Assembly (NCBI RefSeq): GCF_003335675.1
Contig: NZ_QPHL01000013.1
Location: 149,055 to 213,054, forward strand
From: Winogradskyella sp. KYW1333
GTDB taxonomy: Bacteria; Bacteroidota; Bacteroidia; Flavobacteriales; Flavobacteriaceae
Length of the DNA: 64,000 nt
Reading direction: 5' to 3'
Each line of letters starts with the position of its first letter. Positions within the stretch are counted from its first letter, which is position 1. The notes under the pieces were generated by a model, which ran no database searches, was not told the origin of the DNA, and was given only the letters and a program-made list of their open reading frames with translations. Position numbers and translations under genes: made by a program. Shown here in pieces: positions 34,914 through 44,647 of the stretch.

Positions 34914-35566
34914 TGTTTTTGCACAAGCATCCTTACCCACCATTTATTAATCAAGACACTACAAAACTAATTGTAGGCACTTTACCACCACCAAGATTTT
35001 CAACAGGACAATTGTTAGAAAAAGATGTAGACTTTTGTTATGGGAGCTGCTATAACTCCTTGTGGTTATACCTTGATAAAATTCATAATCTTAATTTAAG
35101 ATATGACAATTCAATTAGGGCTATTGAACAACGTAAAGCGTTTTTGAAAATGCACAAAATTGGTGTTTGTGATATAGTAGCCAGTGGTGAACGTCAAAAA
35201 ATAGATGCCTCAGACTTAGGCTTGTCAAATGTAATACTTAGAGACCTTATCGGTTATTTAAGAGAATTTAAATATGTAGATACTATTCTATTCATTGGAG
35301 GTAATAGTAAAAATGGTCCTGAATATTTCTTTAGGAAACTTATTAAGACCAATAATTTAAGATTAGAATTGGTTTCTAGCGAGATTCCTAGAATTCATCA
35401 ATTTTCTATAGATAATCGAATAATAAAAACAGTCTCTTTAACTTCTTCTTCTGGTTCTGCAAATAGAGCAATTGGTAGTATGCAGTTATACAAGCAACTT
35501 AAGGCCAAAAATCCAAATTTTTCAACTTTTGATTTTAGAGTATTGCAGTATCAGGAATATTTTTAA
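34913..35566 (+). CDS. Uracil-DNA-glycosylase-superfamily-like protein
   Basis: 217 residues. Start overlaps the yaaA stop by one base. The N-terminal LIVGTLPPPRFSTGQ and DFCYGSCYNSLWLYLDKI correspond to the UDG-fold motif A loop and the Y-x-x-x-N-x-(F/L)-W segment. The C-terminal SLTSSSGSANRAI matches the motif B region. In classical UDGs motif A has an Asp or Asn for hydrolysis; here the loop reads GTLPPPRFS, so catalysis is unsure. Coupled to yaaA, which suggests a DNA damage or peroxide link (inference). Confidence 0.72.
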   Translation: MFLHKHPYPPFINQDTTKLIVGTLPPPRFSTGQLLEKDVDFCYGSCYNSLWLYLDKIHNLNLRYDNSIRAIEQRKAFLKMHKIGVCDIVASGERQKIDASDLGLSNVILRDLIGYLREFKYVDTILFIGGNSKNGPEYFFRKLIKTNNLRLELVSSEIPRIHQFSIDNRIIKTVSLTSSSGSANRAIGSMQLYKQLKAKNPNFSTFDFRVLQYQEYF

Positions 35567-35688
35567 GGACTGAGTATAGAAAATTAGTTTGTGATGATTA
35601 TTATTTCTGTTTCAGACAAAAATCTTTGTTCAAATTCTAAAAATTACTAATGATTGATTAACTTGTATTACGAGTAACAACAATCATT

Positions 35689-36495
35689 GTGAAAAAAGCA
35701 CTGCAAATCGGAAATGGGTTGGCATTGGGTTCAACTATTTTCATCAACTACTTATCAAATACTGGTTTAATTAATGATACAACTATTGGAGAAATGTCCA
35801 ATGGTTATAGGTCTGTATTTACACCTGCAGGATACACCTTTGCTATTTGGGGTTTAATTTATCTATTGTTGATTTCATTTGCCATATATCAAGGGCGCAG
35901 CCTATTTGTACATGTCAAGGACGATAGTTTTGTTGAGAAAATCGGAATATGGTTTATTCTATCTTGTGTGTTTAATTCCTTTTGGGTATTTGCTTGGATT
36001 TATGAATACACTGGCTTGTCTTGTGTTTTAATCTTTTTATTACTTATTTCTTTGATCAAGATTGTAATTAATTTAGGCATGGAGCATAACGATGGACGTT
36101 TTCCACTTATGGCTTTTGTTTGGTGGCCTTTTGCCATATATTTTGGTTGGGTAACTGTTGCAAGTATAGCAAATGTGTCTAGCTACCTTATAAAGCTAAA
36201 ATGGGATGGGTTTGGATTGCCAGATAATACCTGGACCATTATTATGATTTGTATAGCAGTGATAATAAATCTTTATGTAATGTGGAAACGCAATATGAGG
36301 GCATTTACATTAGTTGGTGCATGGGCATTGATAGGTATTGGTGTAGCTAATAGCGCAGTAAATGAGATTATAACAACAACTACATTTATTGCTGCGGCTA
36401 TATTGATAACAACTAACGGAATTCATGGTTTTAAAAACCTCTCTGCAAATCCATTTGCAAAGTATAGGGAGTGGCAGGCAGAAAAGAAATCATAA
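35689..36495 (+). CDS. TspO/MBR-like tryptophan-rich membrane protein
   Basis: 268 residues, GTG start at 35689 (the only one giving the complete first helix). About eight hydrophobic helices. FTPAGYTFAIWGLIYLLLIS is the TspO/MBR 'pP.wvFg.vWt.lY' motif, and many Trp residues follow (FWVFAWIYEYTGL, VWWPFAIYFGW). Longer than the ~160-residue TspO, as in the flavobacterial 'tryptophan-rich sensory protein' branch. Possible tetrapyrrole or sterol binding. Standalone; no coupled neighbour. Confidence 0.8.
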   Translation: MKKALQIGNGLALGSTIFINYLSNTGLINDTTIGEMSNGYRSVFTPAGYTFAIWGLIYLLLISFAIYQGRSLFVHVKDDSFVEKIGIWFILSCVFNSFWVFAWIYEYTGLSCVLIFLLLISLIKIVINLGMEHNDGRFPLMAFVWWPFAIYFGWVTVASIANVSSYLIKLKWDGFGLPDNTWTIIMICIAVIINLYVMWKRNMRAFTLVGAWALIGIGVANSAVNEIITTTTFIAAAILITTNGIHGFKNLSANPFAKYREWQAEKKS

Positions 36496-36615
36496 AAATT
36501 ATTATTTACAGCGAGTAAGGATAAAAATAACTGTAACTTCGCTGGACATAGCAAGGTGAGATTTTAATATGATATTCATCTTAAATGCCAATTCTGGCAA
36601 ACTTAAAAAAGATGT

Positions 36616-37905
36616 ATGTCATTTAAATCATTAGGCTTGTCGGAGCCTTTACTAAGAGCCATTAGAAAGAAAGGATACGAAACGCCTTCACCGATTCAGC
36701 AAAAAGCGATACCACCTGTTTTAGACGGAAAAGATGTTTTGGCTTCTGCACAAACAGGTACCGGTAAAACGGCAGGTTTTACATTACCCTTATTACAATA
36801 TTTATCAGATAAGCCTCAGCAAAGAAATAGACCTATTCGTGCTTTGATATTAACACCAACCCGCGAATTAGCAGCGCAGGTTTATACTAATGTTAAAGAG
36901 TATTCGGAGTTTCTTAATATCCGAAGTACAGTTATTTTTGGTGGTGTTAAACAAAAACCGCAAGTAGCTACCTTGCGACAAGGTATTGATGTATTAATAG
37001 CTACACCAGGTCGTCTAATTGATTTGGAGAATCAAGATATCATATCTCTAAAACGAATAGAAATATTTGTTTTAGATGAAGCTGACCGCATGTTAGACAT
37101 GGGATTTCTTCGCGATATTGAGCGCATTATGAAGTTGATGCCTAAGCGACGTCAAAATTTAATGTTTTCTGCTACATTTTCTAAAGACATAAAAAAGTTA
37201 GCATATTCCATATTACATAATCCAATACAGGTTGAAGCTACACCAGAAAATACAGCAGTTGAGATTATAAATCAAAAAGTATTTCGTGTTGCAAAGACTA
37301 AAAAAACAGGATTAATTATCAAACTTATTTCTGATGGAAACTGGAAGCAAGTTTTAGTATTTACTAGAACTAAACATGGCGCTAATAGACTTTGTAAAAA
37401 AATGATAAGCGCAGGTATTTCAGCTTCCGCTATTCATGGTAATAAAAGTCAAGGCGCGAGGACAAAAGCCTTAGCAGGATTTAAAAAAGGATCAATTAGA
37501 GTATTGGTTGCGACAGATATTGCGGCTCGTGGTCTAGATATTCCTTTGCTACCTCATGTTATTAATTTCGAGCTCCCTAATATTTCTGAAGACTATGTGC
37601 ATAGAATTGGAAGAACTGGTAGGGCAGGGGCAAGCGGTGAAGCCATTTCTCTTGTAAGTGCAGATGAGACATCCTATTTACGAGGAATTGAGAAGTTGAT
37701 TGATATGAAAATTGAAGTAGAGATTGTTGAAGGTTTTGAACCAGATCCTAGTGCTTCTACAGAACCAATAAAGCCGGGTCAAAATAGGCAGAGAAATAAA
37801 AACCCAAGGCAACCTTCAAACTCTAGAAACTCTAATAATCCAAAGAATTCTAACAGAAGCCGTAATAGAAATAGAAAACGCCGTCAAAAAGATAATAGAG
37901 GATAA
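36616..37905 (+). CDS. DEAD-box RNA helicase, RhlE type
   Basis: 429 residues with all core motifs in order: Q motif ([14 protein letters not shown]), Walker [34 protein letters not shown] and [10 protein letters not shown]. The C-terminal tail (about 385-429) is basic, rich in Arg, Asn and Ser, and is likely disordered and RNA-binding. Such helicases act in ribosome assembly, RNA decay or cold adaptation. The VF530-type gene follows 4 bp downstream, so they are co-transcribed. Confidence 0.95.
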   Translation: MSFKSLGLSEPLLRAIRKKGYETPSPIQQKAIPPVLDGKDVLASAQTGTGKTAGFTLPLLQYLSDKPQQRNRPIRALILTPTRELAAQVYTNVKEYSEFLNIRSTVIFGGVKQKPQVATLRQGIDVLIATPGRLIDLENQDIISLKRIEIFVLDEADRMLDMGFLRDIERIMKLMPKRRQNLMFSATFSKDIKKLAYSILHNPIQVEATPENTAVEIINQKVFRVAKTKKTGLIIKLISDGNWKQVLVFTRTKHGANRLCKKMISAGISASAIHGNKSQGARTKALAGFKKGSIRVLVATDIAARGLDIPLLPHVINFELPNISEDYVHRIGRTGRAGASGEAISLVSADETSYLRGIEKLIDMKIEVEIVEGFEPDPSASTEPIKPGQNRQRNKNPRQPSNSRNSNNPKNSNRSRNRNRKRRQKDNRG

Positions 37906-37909
37906 TAGA

Positions 37910-38134
37910 ATGAGTATGCAACCAAATAACCTATTACATGGTGTTAAGTTAGAACAGATTATTCTTGAGCTTAAGGAACATTATGGATGGGAGTATATGG
38001 GTTTTCAAATTAATATTAGATGCTTTACTCATGATCCTTCGGTGAAATCTAGTTTAAAATTTTTGAGACGTACACCTTGGGCAAGATCTAAGGTTGAAAA
38101 AATGTACCTATATATGCTTCAAAATAAAAATTAA
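37910..38134 (+). CDS. VF530 (DUF2132) DNA-binding-like protein
   Basis: 74 residues: [20 protein letters not shown], then [20 protein letters not shown], then [14 protein letters not shown]. This is the compact helical VF530 fold, whose members bind DNA in structural studies. Normal length. Encoded directly behind the RhlE-type helicase, an association seen in other bacteria (from memory). Confidence 0.9.
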   Translation: MSMQPNNLLHGVKLEQIILELKEHYGWEYMGFQINIRCFTHDPSVKSSLKFLRRTPWARSKVEKMYLYMLQNKN

Positions 38135-38235
38135 ACCTTAATTACAACAATACCAAAATTTTATGATAACATTTTAGAATATTAAAAACATAATAATTCT
38201 GTTGATCAACTTATGGTCTAAACTGGCGGAGCACA

Positions 38236-39132
38236 TTAATTCGGAATTAATGTAGATTTTCTCATGGAGTCACTGATAAAAATCAATCCTTCTGGTAGAG
38301 AATCTATCCAGAAATTCCAAGTATGGCCACCATCTTTTACTCGGAACTCATGTGGTATTCCTTTGTTTTTCAGTTTAATATGAAGCGATGTATTACCTAT
38401 GGTTAAAAAATCATCATCACCACAATCAAAATAAATAGCTACAGATTTTAAGTCTTCTAAATCTTGAGTGTCTACAAAATTTAGTAGGTCAAATTCTTTA
38501 ATCGCATCAGTATATCTCACTTCTCCTTTTTTGCCGATTACAGAAGGAGATATTCTACCAAAATATCTGTCAAAATGATTAGAATTATCATTTATGATTT
38601 CATCATAGGTTCTTACACTTGGACTAAAAGCTGCACAGGTACCAAAAAGCTCATGGTATTTTAGGGCGAGTCTCATGCTCCCAGCACCTCCCATGGAAAG
38701 ACCACTAATAGCTCTATATTGTTTATCTTTAATTACATTGTATTTTTCTTCAACAAATGGTATAAACTCTTTAATAAGCATCTCTTCATAAGGATAGGAG
38801 CCATCATCTCTATTCATATATAATCTATCATCGCCATCTGGCATTACAATCACCATTGGGTTAATTTTTTCTGCCCTAATTAATTCGTTCACTATATCAG
38901 AAAGTAGGCCTTCCATGTACCAGTCGGTTTCATCTCCTGTGAATCCGTTGAGAAGATATAGAATTGGAAATTCTTCATCTGAGCTTTCATATTCTGAAGG
39001 TAAGTAAACAGAATATCTAATGTTTTTTCCCAATAGTTTGGAATCCATTTCAAGACTCAGCTTTACTTCACTTTGTGCAAATGATATAATACTAATGAAA
39101 TAAAAAAGAGATAGAATTAAGATTTTTTTCAT
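38236..39132 (-). CDS. Secreted esterase-D-type hydrolase (second of tandem pair)
   Basis: 298 residues with a signal peptide ending IISFAQ. Alpha/beta hydrolase of the putative-esterase family: FPILYLLNGFTGDETDWYME, nucleophile elbow AISGLSMGGAGS, acid in YFDCGDDDFL, and His in VKDGGHTWNFW. Similar over its full length to the upstream gene, whose stop overlaps its start by 4 bp. The family includes feruloyl and trehalose-related esterases; substrate undetermined. Likely periplasmic. Confidence 0.88.
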   Translation of the reverse strand: MKKILILSLFYFISIISFAQSEVKLSLEMDSKLLGKNIRYSVYLPSEYESSDEEFPILYLLNGFTGDETDWYMEGLLSDIVNELIRAEKINPMVIVMPDGDDRLYMNRDDGSYPYEEMLIKEFIPFVEEKYNVIKDKQYRAISGLSMGGAGSMRLALKYHELFGTCAAFSPSVRTYDEIINDNSNHFDRYFGRISPSVIGKKGEVRYTDAIKEFDLLNFVDTQDLEDLKSVAIYFDCGDDDFLTIGNTSLHIKLKNKGIPHEFRVKDGGHTWNFWIDSLPEGLIFISDSMRKSTLIPN

Positions 39133-40013
39133 TTTGAAGTTCGCATTGAGTTACTAATAAAAACTAAACCAACCGGTAATGAATCTACCCAGAAATTCCA
39201 AGTATGCGCACCGTCCCTAACTCTATATTCATGTGGAATTCTTTTTTTGGTTAATTCTATATGAAGCATTGCATTACCTACCGCCAAAAAATCGTCATCC
39301 CCACAATCAAAATAAATATCCACTGATTTCAATAATCTAGGATCTTTGGTATCTATCATATCAAATAGATTGTAATCTTTAATAGTTGCATTTATGCGAT
39401 CTTTGCCTTTAGCACCAATCAAGGAAGGTGATATTCTACCAAAATAGCCTTCAAAACTTTCTTGATTTTCATTTATTATTTCTTCTTCCGTTCCTATTGC
39501 TGCACTAAACGCCGCACAAGAACCGAATAGTTCGTGATATTTAAGAGATAGTCTTAGACTACCAGCGCCACCCATAGATAGACCACTAATACCTCTAAAT
39601 TGCTTTTGCTTTTTTATTCTATATTTATTTTCAACAAATGGCATTAGCTCCTTAATAAACATATCTTCATAAGGGTAGGTGCCATCATCTTTATTCATGT
39701 ATAATCTGTCATCACCATTTGGCATTACAATAACCACAGGTTCTATTTTATTGCCTCTTATAAGTTCATCTGCTATATCTTTTACATGACCAATTCTAAC
39801 CCAGTCCGTTTCATCACCTGTATATCCGTTTAGTAGATATACCACTGGATACTCTTTTTTAGCGTCCTCAAATCCATGTGGCAAATACACTGAATATTTC
39901 ACATCGGTATCTAATAATTTGCTCTTCATTGGAAGGCTTATCAAAAGCTTGCTCTGGGCAAACGTGGCACTTAGGATGAAAGAAGATAAAAGGAGTAAAA
40001 TGGTTTTTTCCAT
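39129..40013 (-). CDS. Secreted esterase-D-type hydrolase (first of tandem pair)
   Basis: 294 residues; signal peptide ending SATFAQ. Same layout as its downstream paralogue: YPVVYLLNGYTGDETDWVRI, GISGLSMGGAGSLRLSLKYH, YFDCGDDDFLAVGNAMLHIE, RDGAHTWNFWVD. The catalytic Ser-Asp-His triad appears intact in both. The two share most motifs but differ in the lid region after the nucleophile (AIGTEEEIINENQESFEGYF versus VRTYDEIINDNSNHFDRYF), which could give different substrate preference. Confidence 0.88.
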   Translation of the reverse strand: MEKTILLLLSSFILSATFAQSKLLISLPMKSKLLDTDVKYSVYLPHGFEDAKKEYPVVYLLNGYTGDETDWVRIGHVKDIADELIRGNKIEPVVIVMPNGDDRLYMNKDDGTYPYEDMFIKELMPFVENKYRIKKQKQFRGISGLSMGGAGSLRLSLKYHELFGSCAAFSAAIGTEEEIINENQESFEGYFGRISPSLIGAKGKDRINATIKDYNLFDMIDTKDPRLLKSVDIYFDCGDDDFLAVGNAMLHIELTKKRIPHEYRVRDGAHTWNFWVDSLPVGLVFISNSMRTSK

Positions 40014-40116
40014 TGTGAGAGTTTTACTTTATTGATTAAAAGAAGCTATCTCTCAAATATATCAATTTATACTTTGGAAAGGGTTGGCAGAGACAATTGA
40101 AATGAAGTAGTGTTGA

Positions 40117-40330
40117 TTATTTTTTAAGTTTTATAATAATGAGTCGTATTAGCAGTATAAATGGGAAACCGTGTAATACCAAATCAAAATAATCCATAGG
40201 TTGCATACCCTTTGCACCACCAAAAAGCCATCTGAGTTTACCATTAATATGTGGTTCTGGGAAAAATGGTGCTAAGCCTAGTGTTAGACAAAAAAAGAAT
40301 AATAATACGCCAGTCCGTTGTGAGCTTCAT
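40117..40330 (-). pseudogene. Frameshifted small membrane protein gene behind trpA
   Basis: From the ATG at 40330 the minus strand reads MKLTTDWRIIILF, then hits a homopolymer of seven T (40290-40296 as A on the plus strand). The reading frame after it (CLTLGLAPFFPEPHINGKLR, then WLFGGAKGMQPMDYFDLVLH) matches a conserved ~70-residue Bacteroidota membrane protein I recall (usually LGLAPFxPEPHIxGKxxW and GMxxMDxFDLxLHG). The first frame, in contrast, stops early. One T too many explains the shift. It lies 1 bp behind the trpA stop. Either a real mutation, programmed slippage or a sequencing error. Confidence 0.7.
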
Positions 40331-40331
40331 G

Positions 40332-41093
40332 TTAAATTATTGTTTTTACAAATTGGTCAATGGTATTAACGCCATTATCTGTAACGTGCTTAATAAAGGC
40401 ACTTCCAATAATTGCACCTTTTGCATGTTTTGTGGCCTGTGTAAATGTATCACTATTAGAAATACCAAAACCTACAATTTGTGGGTTATTTAATTTCATA
40501 TTTGCAATACGAGTAAAGTAGGCCTCTTGCTCATCACCAAATCCAGATTTGGCTCCTGTAGTACTTGCGGAGCTTACCATATAAATGAATCCGTCTGAAA
40601 CTGAATCTATAAATCGAATACGCTCATCTGAAGTTTGTGGCGTGATTAAAAAGATGTTTATTAAACCATAGGATTCAAAAATACTTTTATAGTCAGAATG
40701 GTACACATCTACAGGCAAATCTGGAATGATAAGTCCATCGATACCAATTTCCTGACACTTCTTGCAAAAAGCATCAACACCATATTGAAGCATAGGATTA
40801 AAATAACCCATGATAATTAATGGGATACTAACTGTTTTACGGATGTCTTTTAATTGCTCAAAAAGAAGCTCACTAGTCATGCCATTTTTTAATGCCTGTG
40901 TAGAACTTGCTTGAATCGTAGGTCCATCAGCTAATGGATCACTAAAAGGCAGTCCTATTTCAATCATATCCACACCATTTTTTTCAAGGTTTTGTATGGT
41001 GGTCAACGTATCATCAATATTAGGATAACCGGCCGTAAAATATATGGAGAGTAACTTCTTGTCCTGCTCTAATTTCTTATTTATTCTATTCAT
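40332..41093 (-). CDS. trpA: Tryptophan synthase alpha chain
   Basis: 253 residues from the ATG at 41093, 1 bp after the trpB stop. Catalytic Glu in DMIEIGLPFSDPLADGPTIQ and Asp in GLIIPDLPVD. The loop STTGAKSGF and the phosphate-binding GFGISN and GSAFIKHV are all there. Cleaves indole-3-glycerol phosphate to indole for TrpB. Last intact gene of the trp operon. Confidence 0.98.
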   Translation of the reverse strand: MNRINKKLEQDKKLLSIYFTAGYPNIDDTLTTIQNLEKNGVDMIEIGLPFSDPLADGPTIQASSTQALKNGMTSELLFEQLKDIRKTVSIPLIIMGYFNPMLQYGVDAFCKKCQEIGIDGLIIPDLPVDVYHSDYKSIFESYGLINIFLITPQTSDERIRFIDSVSDGFIYMVSSASTTGAKSGFGDEQEAYFTRIANMKLNNPQIVGFGISNSDTFTQATKHAKGAIIGSAFIKHVTDNGVNTIDQFVKTII

Positions 41094-41094
41094 T

Positions 41095-42276
41095 TTATAA
41101 CTTAAAATAGTCAATATAATTCTGTAAATCTTTATCACCTCTTCCAGATAGGTTAACTACAATAATATCATCTGGATTGAAGGTTTTATGTTCAAATACT
41201 GCTAAGGCATGCGAAGTTTCAATAGCAGGTATAATACCTTCTAGTTGTGATAGCTCCAACCCAGCCGTCATAGCTTCATCATCTGTTATGGCAATGAATT
41301 CTGCTCTACCTGTTTTATATAAATTAGCATGCATTGGGCCAACGCCTGGATAATCCAATCCAGCAGAAATAGAATAAGGTTCTGTGATTTGACCATCATT
41401 CGTTTGCATTAATAAGGTTTTACTGCCATGAATAATACCTTCTTTTCCTAGAACAGAAGTTGCCGCACTTTCACCGGTATCTACACCTTTTCCTGCAGCT
41501 TCGACGGCGATGATATTCACATCTTTATTGTCTAAATAATGATAATAAGTGCCTGCAGCATTACTGCCTCCACCTACACAGGCAATAAGATAGTCCGGGT
41601 TTTCTGTACCTTCTTTTTCTTTAAGTTGGGTCTTGATTTCTTCAGATACAATGGCTTGAAATCTTGCTACCATATCTGGATATGGATGAGGTCCTACAAC
41701 ACTACCAACAATGTAATGCGTGTTTACTGGGTTGTTGATCCAATCTCTCATCGCCTCATTTGTGGCATCCTTTAATGTTCTACTTCCCGATAGTGCAGGT
41801 ACAACTTTGGCGCCTAACATTTTCATACGTGCTACGTTTGGAGCTTGCCTAGCGATATCAATTTCACCCATATACACTACACATTCTATTCCCATAAGAG
41901 CACAAACGGTCGCAGTAGCAACACCATGTTGACCAGCACCTGTCTCAGCAATAATACGTGTTTTACCAAGTCGTTTTGCCAATAAAATCTGACCAATTGT
42001 ATTGTTTACTTTGTGAGCACCAGTGTGATTTAAGTCTTCGCGCTTTAGATAAATTTTGGTATTGTATTTTTCTGAAAGTCGCTTTGCAAAATATAGAGGT
42101 GAGGGTCTGCCAACATAATCTTTTAATAACTGATTAAACTCTTCTTTAAAAGAAGGGTCTTCAGAAATCTTTATGTAATTCTGGCGAAGTTCTTCAATAT
42201 TTGGGTACAGCATTTCTGGTATATATGCACCACCAAACTCCCCATAATAGCCTTTTTTGTTAATGTTGTAACTCAT
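41095..42276 (-). CDS. trpB: Tryptophan synthase beta chain
   Basis: 393 residues; [20 protein letters not shown] at the N-terminus, PLP lysine in [25 protein letters not shown], and the phosphate-binding GGGSNAAG. Uses indole from TrpA and serine to make tryptophan. Start overlaps trpF by 17 bp, consistent with translational coupling. Confidence 0.98.
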   Translation of the reverse strand: MSYNINKKGYYGEFGGAYIPEMLYPNIEELRQNYIKISEDPSFKEEFNQLLKDYVGRPSPLYFAKRLSEKYNTKIYLKREDLNHTGAHKVNNTIGQILLAKRLGKTRIIAETGAGQHGVATATVCALMGIECVVYMGEIDIARQAPNVARMKMLGAKVVPALSGSRTLKDATNEAMRDWINNPVNTHYIVGSVVGPHPYPDMVARFQAIVSEEIKTQLKEKEGTENPDYLIACVGGGSNAAGTYYHYLDNKDVNIIAVEAAGKGVDTGESAATSVLGKEGIIHGSKTLLMQTNDGQITEPYSISAGLDYPGVGPMHANLYKTGRAEFIAITDDEAMTAGLELSQLEGIIPAIETSHALAVFEHKTFNPDDIIVVNLSGRGDKDLQNYIDYFKL

Positions 42277-42874
42277 TTTTAAATTTTTCTAAATCATTAA
42301 TGTTTTTAACTCCAGGGTTTATTTCAAATTTGCTATTTACATCTAAAGAATAGCAATATTTTGAAGCTGGACTATCTATAAAATCTTTAAGTTTTTCTAC
42401 TTCTTTTAAACCAATTCCACCACTAAGAAAAAATGGTTTAGTTGATGGGTAATCCTTTAAAACATTCCAATTAAAAGTGTAACCATTGCCTCCAGGTAGT
42501 TTGCCTTTTGTGTCAAAAAGATAATAATCGCAGACCTCTTCGTAAGGTAATAGTACTGAAAAGTTAAATGAATCTTTTATTGAAAATACTTTGATTATTT
42601 CTGCGTTTTCAAGTTGAGAACAATACTCTGGTGATTCTTGTCCATGTAATTGAACCACATCTAATTTTTGTTTTTTTATTATACTTTGTAATGTTTCTAA
42701 GTCTTCATTTACAAACACTCCAACTTTTTTAATGGCTTGTGGTAAGTAAGGTAAATTACCATTAAAATATCTTGAGGATTTATCGTAGAATATAAACCCT
42801 AAAAAGTCAGGTCGCAGTTTTGCTACAGCCTCCATATTATTAAGATATTTCATTCCACAAACCTTCAGTTTCAT
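42260..42874 (-). CDS. trpF: Phosphoribosylanthranilate isomerase
   Basis: 204 residues. [10 protein letters not shown] with the catalytic Cys at position 5 from the start (KLKVCGM), [24 protein letters not shown] and the phosphate site FLSGGIGL, plus LDVNSKFE with the catalytic Asp. A standard-length TIM barrel. Overlaps trpC by 4 bp. Confidence 0.97.
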   Translation of the reverse strand: MKLKVCGMKYLNNMEAVAKLRPDFLGFIFYDKSSRYFNGNLPYLPQAIKKVGVFVNEDLETLQSIIKKQKLDVVQLHGQESPEYCSQLENAEIIKVFSIKDSFNFSVLLPYEEVCDYYLFDTKGKLPGGNGYTFNWNVLKDYPSTKPFFLSGGIGLKEVEKLKDFIDSPASKYCYSLDVNSKFEINPGVKNINDLEKFKNELQH

Positions 42875-43656
42875 GAGTTGATATTTTTTATAAATTGAGT
42901 TGCACTTTTACCTGGATTGTCTGTCTTCATAAAATTTTCACCTATTAAGAATCCTTTATAACCGTATGGTTGCAATTCTTTAATAGCCTCAATAGAGCTT
43001 ATACCACTCTCGGAAACTTTTACAAATTCATCTGGTATAAAATCACTAAGTAGTTTAGATGTTTCTAGACTAACATTAAAGGTTTTTAGATCTCTATTGT
43101 TAACCCCTAGCATATCCAACGAAGGCATAATTGATTTATGTAATTCTTCCTCGTTATGCACTTCTAATAGCACATCGAGCTGCAATGATTTAGCAAATTC
43201 TGACAAAGACTTTATATTATCTTTTGTTAAAATGGCAGCAATCAGTAAAATTACATCCGCACCATACGCCTTTGCTTCTAAGATTTGATATTCGTCAATA
43301 ACAAATTCTTTTCTCAATAGTGGTAATTGACAACTTGATCTTGCAATTATTAAATCGTCTAAAGAGCCACCAAAATACTTACCATCTGTTAATACAGACA
43401 TACCACAAACTCCTGCATTTTCGTATCCTACTGCTACATCTTGTACATTGAGTTTGTAATTAATTTCGGCTTTAGATGGTGATCTGCGCTTGTGTTCAGC
43501 GATAATGCCAGAACTACTAGTTCTCAAGGCTTTTGAAAGGCTATGTGTAGGTCTATTAAATAGCACAGATGCTTCTAGTTGACTCGTTGGAATTAAAGCC
43601 TTACGAAGTTCAACTTCTTTACGTTTATCAAATACTATTTTGTCTAAAATGTTCAT
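42871..43656 (-). CDS. trpC: Indole-3-glycerol phosphate synthase
   Basis: 261 residues. IIAEHKRRSPSKAEINYKLN contains the KRxSPSK substrate loop. LLRKEFVIDEYQILEAKAYG, LEVHNEEEL, GVNNRDLKTFNV and VSESGI follow in TIM-barrel order. Not fused to TrpF, unlike in enterobacteria. Overlaps trpD by 4 bp. Confidence 0.97.
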   Translation of the reverse strand: MNILDKIVFDKRKEVELRKALIPTSQLEASVLFNRPTHSLSKALRTSSSGIIAEHKRRSPSKAEINYKLNVQDVAVGYENAGVCGMSVLTDGKYFGGSLDDLIIARSSCQLPLLRKEFVIDEYQILEAKAYGADVILLIAAILTKDNIKSLSEFAKSLQLDVLLEVHNEEELHKSIMPSLDMLGVNNRDLKTFNVSLETSKLLSDFIPDEFVKVSESGISSIEAIKELQPYGYKGFLIGENFMKTDNPGKSATQFIKNINS

Positions 43657-44645
43657 TTACTAAGTTCAATCAGTTTTGTTAAACATTGCTTTGCTTTACC
43701 ACCAAACAAGGATTCTTTTGCCATTTCAATACCCGCTTTATGATCAATTTTATTGGCCGTTGCTATTGCTAAGCCCGAATTGGCGAGCACAACTTCGTTT
43801 TGGGCTATTGTACCATCGCCATTAATTATTTTTTTGAATAAACTTGAAGCGTCCTTTACAGTATCACCACCGAAAATTTCAGACTGATTGACCTGATTTA
43901 ATCCAATTTCCTTCGGACTAAAGAGTAATTCTGAATCATTGGTAATGACCTTTGTTTTTCCTGTTAAGGATATTTCATCATAGCCATCTAATGCATGAAC
44001 GATGGCGTAGTACTTATCTGTTTCTTGGTATAGATAACCATAAAGCCTTAACAACTCTAAATTAAATACACCCACCATTTGGTTTTTTGGAAATGCAGGA
44101 TTTACCATTGGTCCTAGCATATTAAAAAAGGTCTTAACGCCTAATTCTCGTCGAATTGGTGCTACATTTTTCATAGCCGGATGAAACAGTGGTGCATGTA
44201 AAACACAAATGTTAGTCTCATCAATGCTTTTTCTTAGAAAGTTAATGTCATTGGTAAATTTGATGCCTAAATTCTCCATTACATTTGAAGAGCCACAAGT
44301 TGATGAAACTCCATAATTTCCATGCTTAGTAACTTTCACACCTGCACCTGCAGTTATAAAAGATGACAATGTTGAAATATTAAAAGTATCCTTTCCATCA
44401 CCTCCTGTACCACATAAATCTATAGTGTCAATTCCATCAAGTTCAACAGGAATGCATAATTCTAAAAGTGCATCTCTGAATCCTCTTAATTCTTCAATAG
44501 TGATACTACGCATCATATAAATCGTAAGAAAAGAAGCAATTTGACTCTGGTTATACATTCCTTTTGAAATATTTACCAAAACGGCTTTAGCCTCATCACT
44601 ACTGATGCTTTCTTGATTTATGAGTCTGTTTAAAATTTCTTTCAT
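43653..44645 (-). CDS. trpD: Anthranilate phosphoribosyltransferase
   Basis: 330 residues. LCGTGGDGKDTFNISTLSSF gives the PRPP-binding GTGGD and NxS motifs. KHGNYGVSSTCGSSNVMENL and NMLGPMVNPA are the family glycine and substrate loops. Stand-alone, not fused to TrpG. Starts 2 bp after trpG. Confidence 0.97.
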   Translation of the reverse strand: MKEILNRLINQESISSDEAKAVLVNISKGMYNQSQIASFLTIYMMRSITIEELRGFRDALLELCIPVELDGIDTIDLCGTGGDGKDTFNISTLSSFITAGAGVKVTKHGNYGVSSTCGSSNVMENLGIKFTNDINFLRKSIDETNICVLHAPLFHPAMKNVAPIRRELGVKTFFNMLGPMVNPAFPKNQMVGVFNLELLRLYGYLYQETDKYYAIVHALDGYDEISLTGKTKVITNDSELLFSPKEIGLNQVNQSEIFGGDTVKDASSLFKKIINGDGTIAQNEVVLANSGLAIATANKIDHKAGIEMAKESLFGGKAKQCLTKLIELSK

Positions 44646-44647
44646 AA

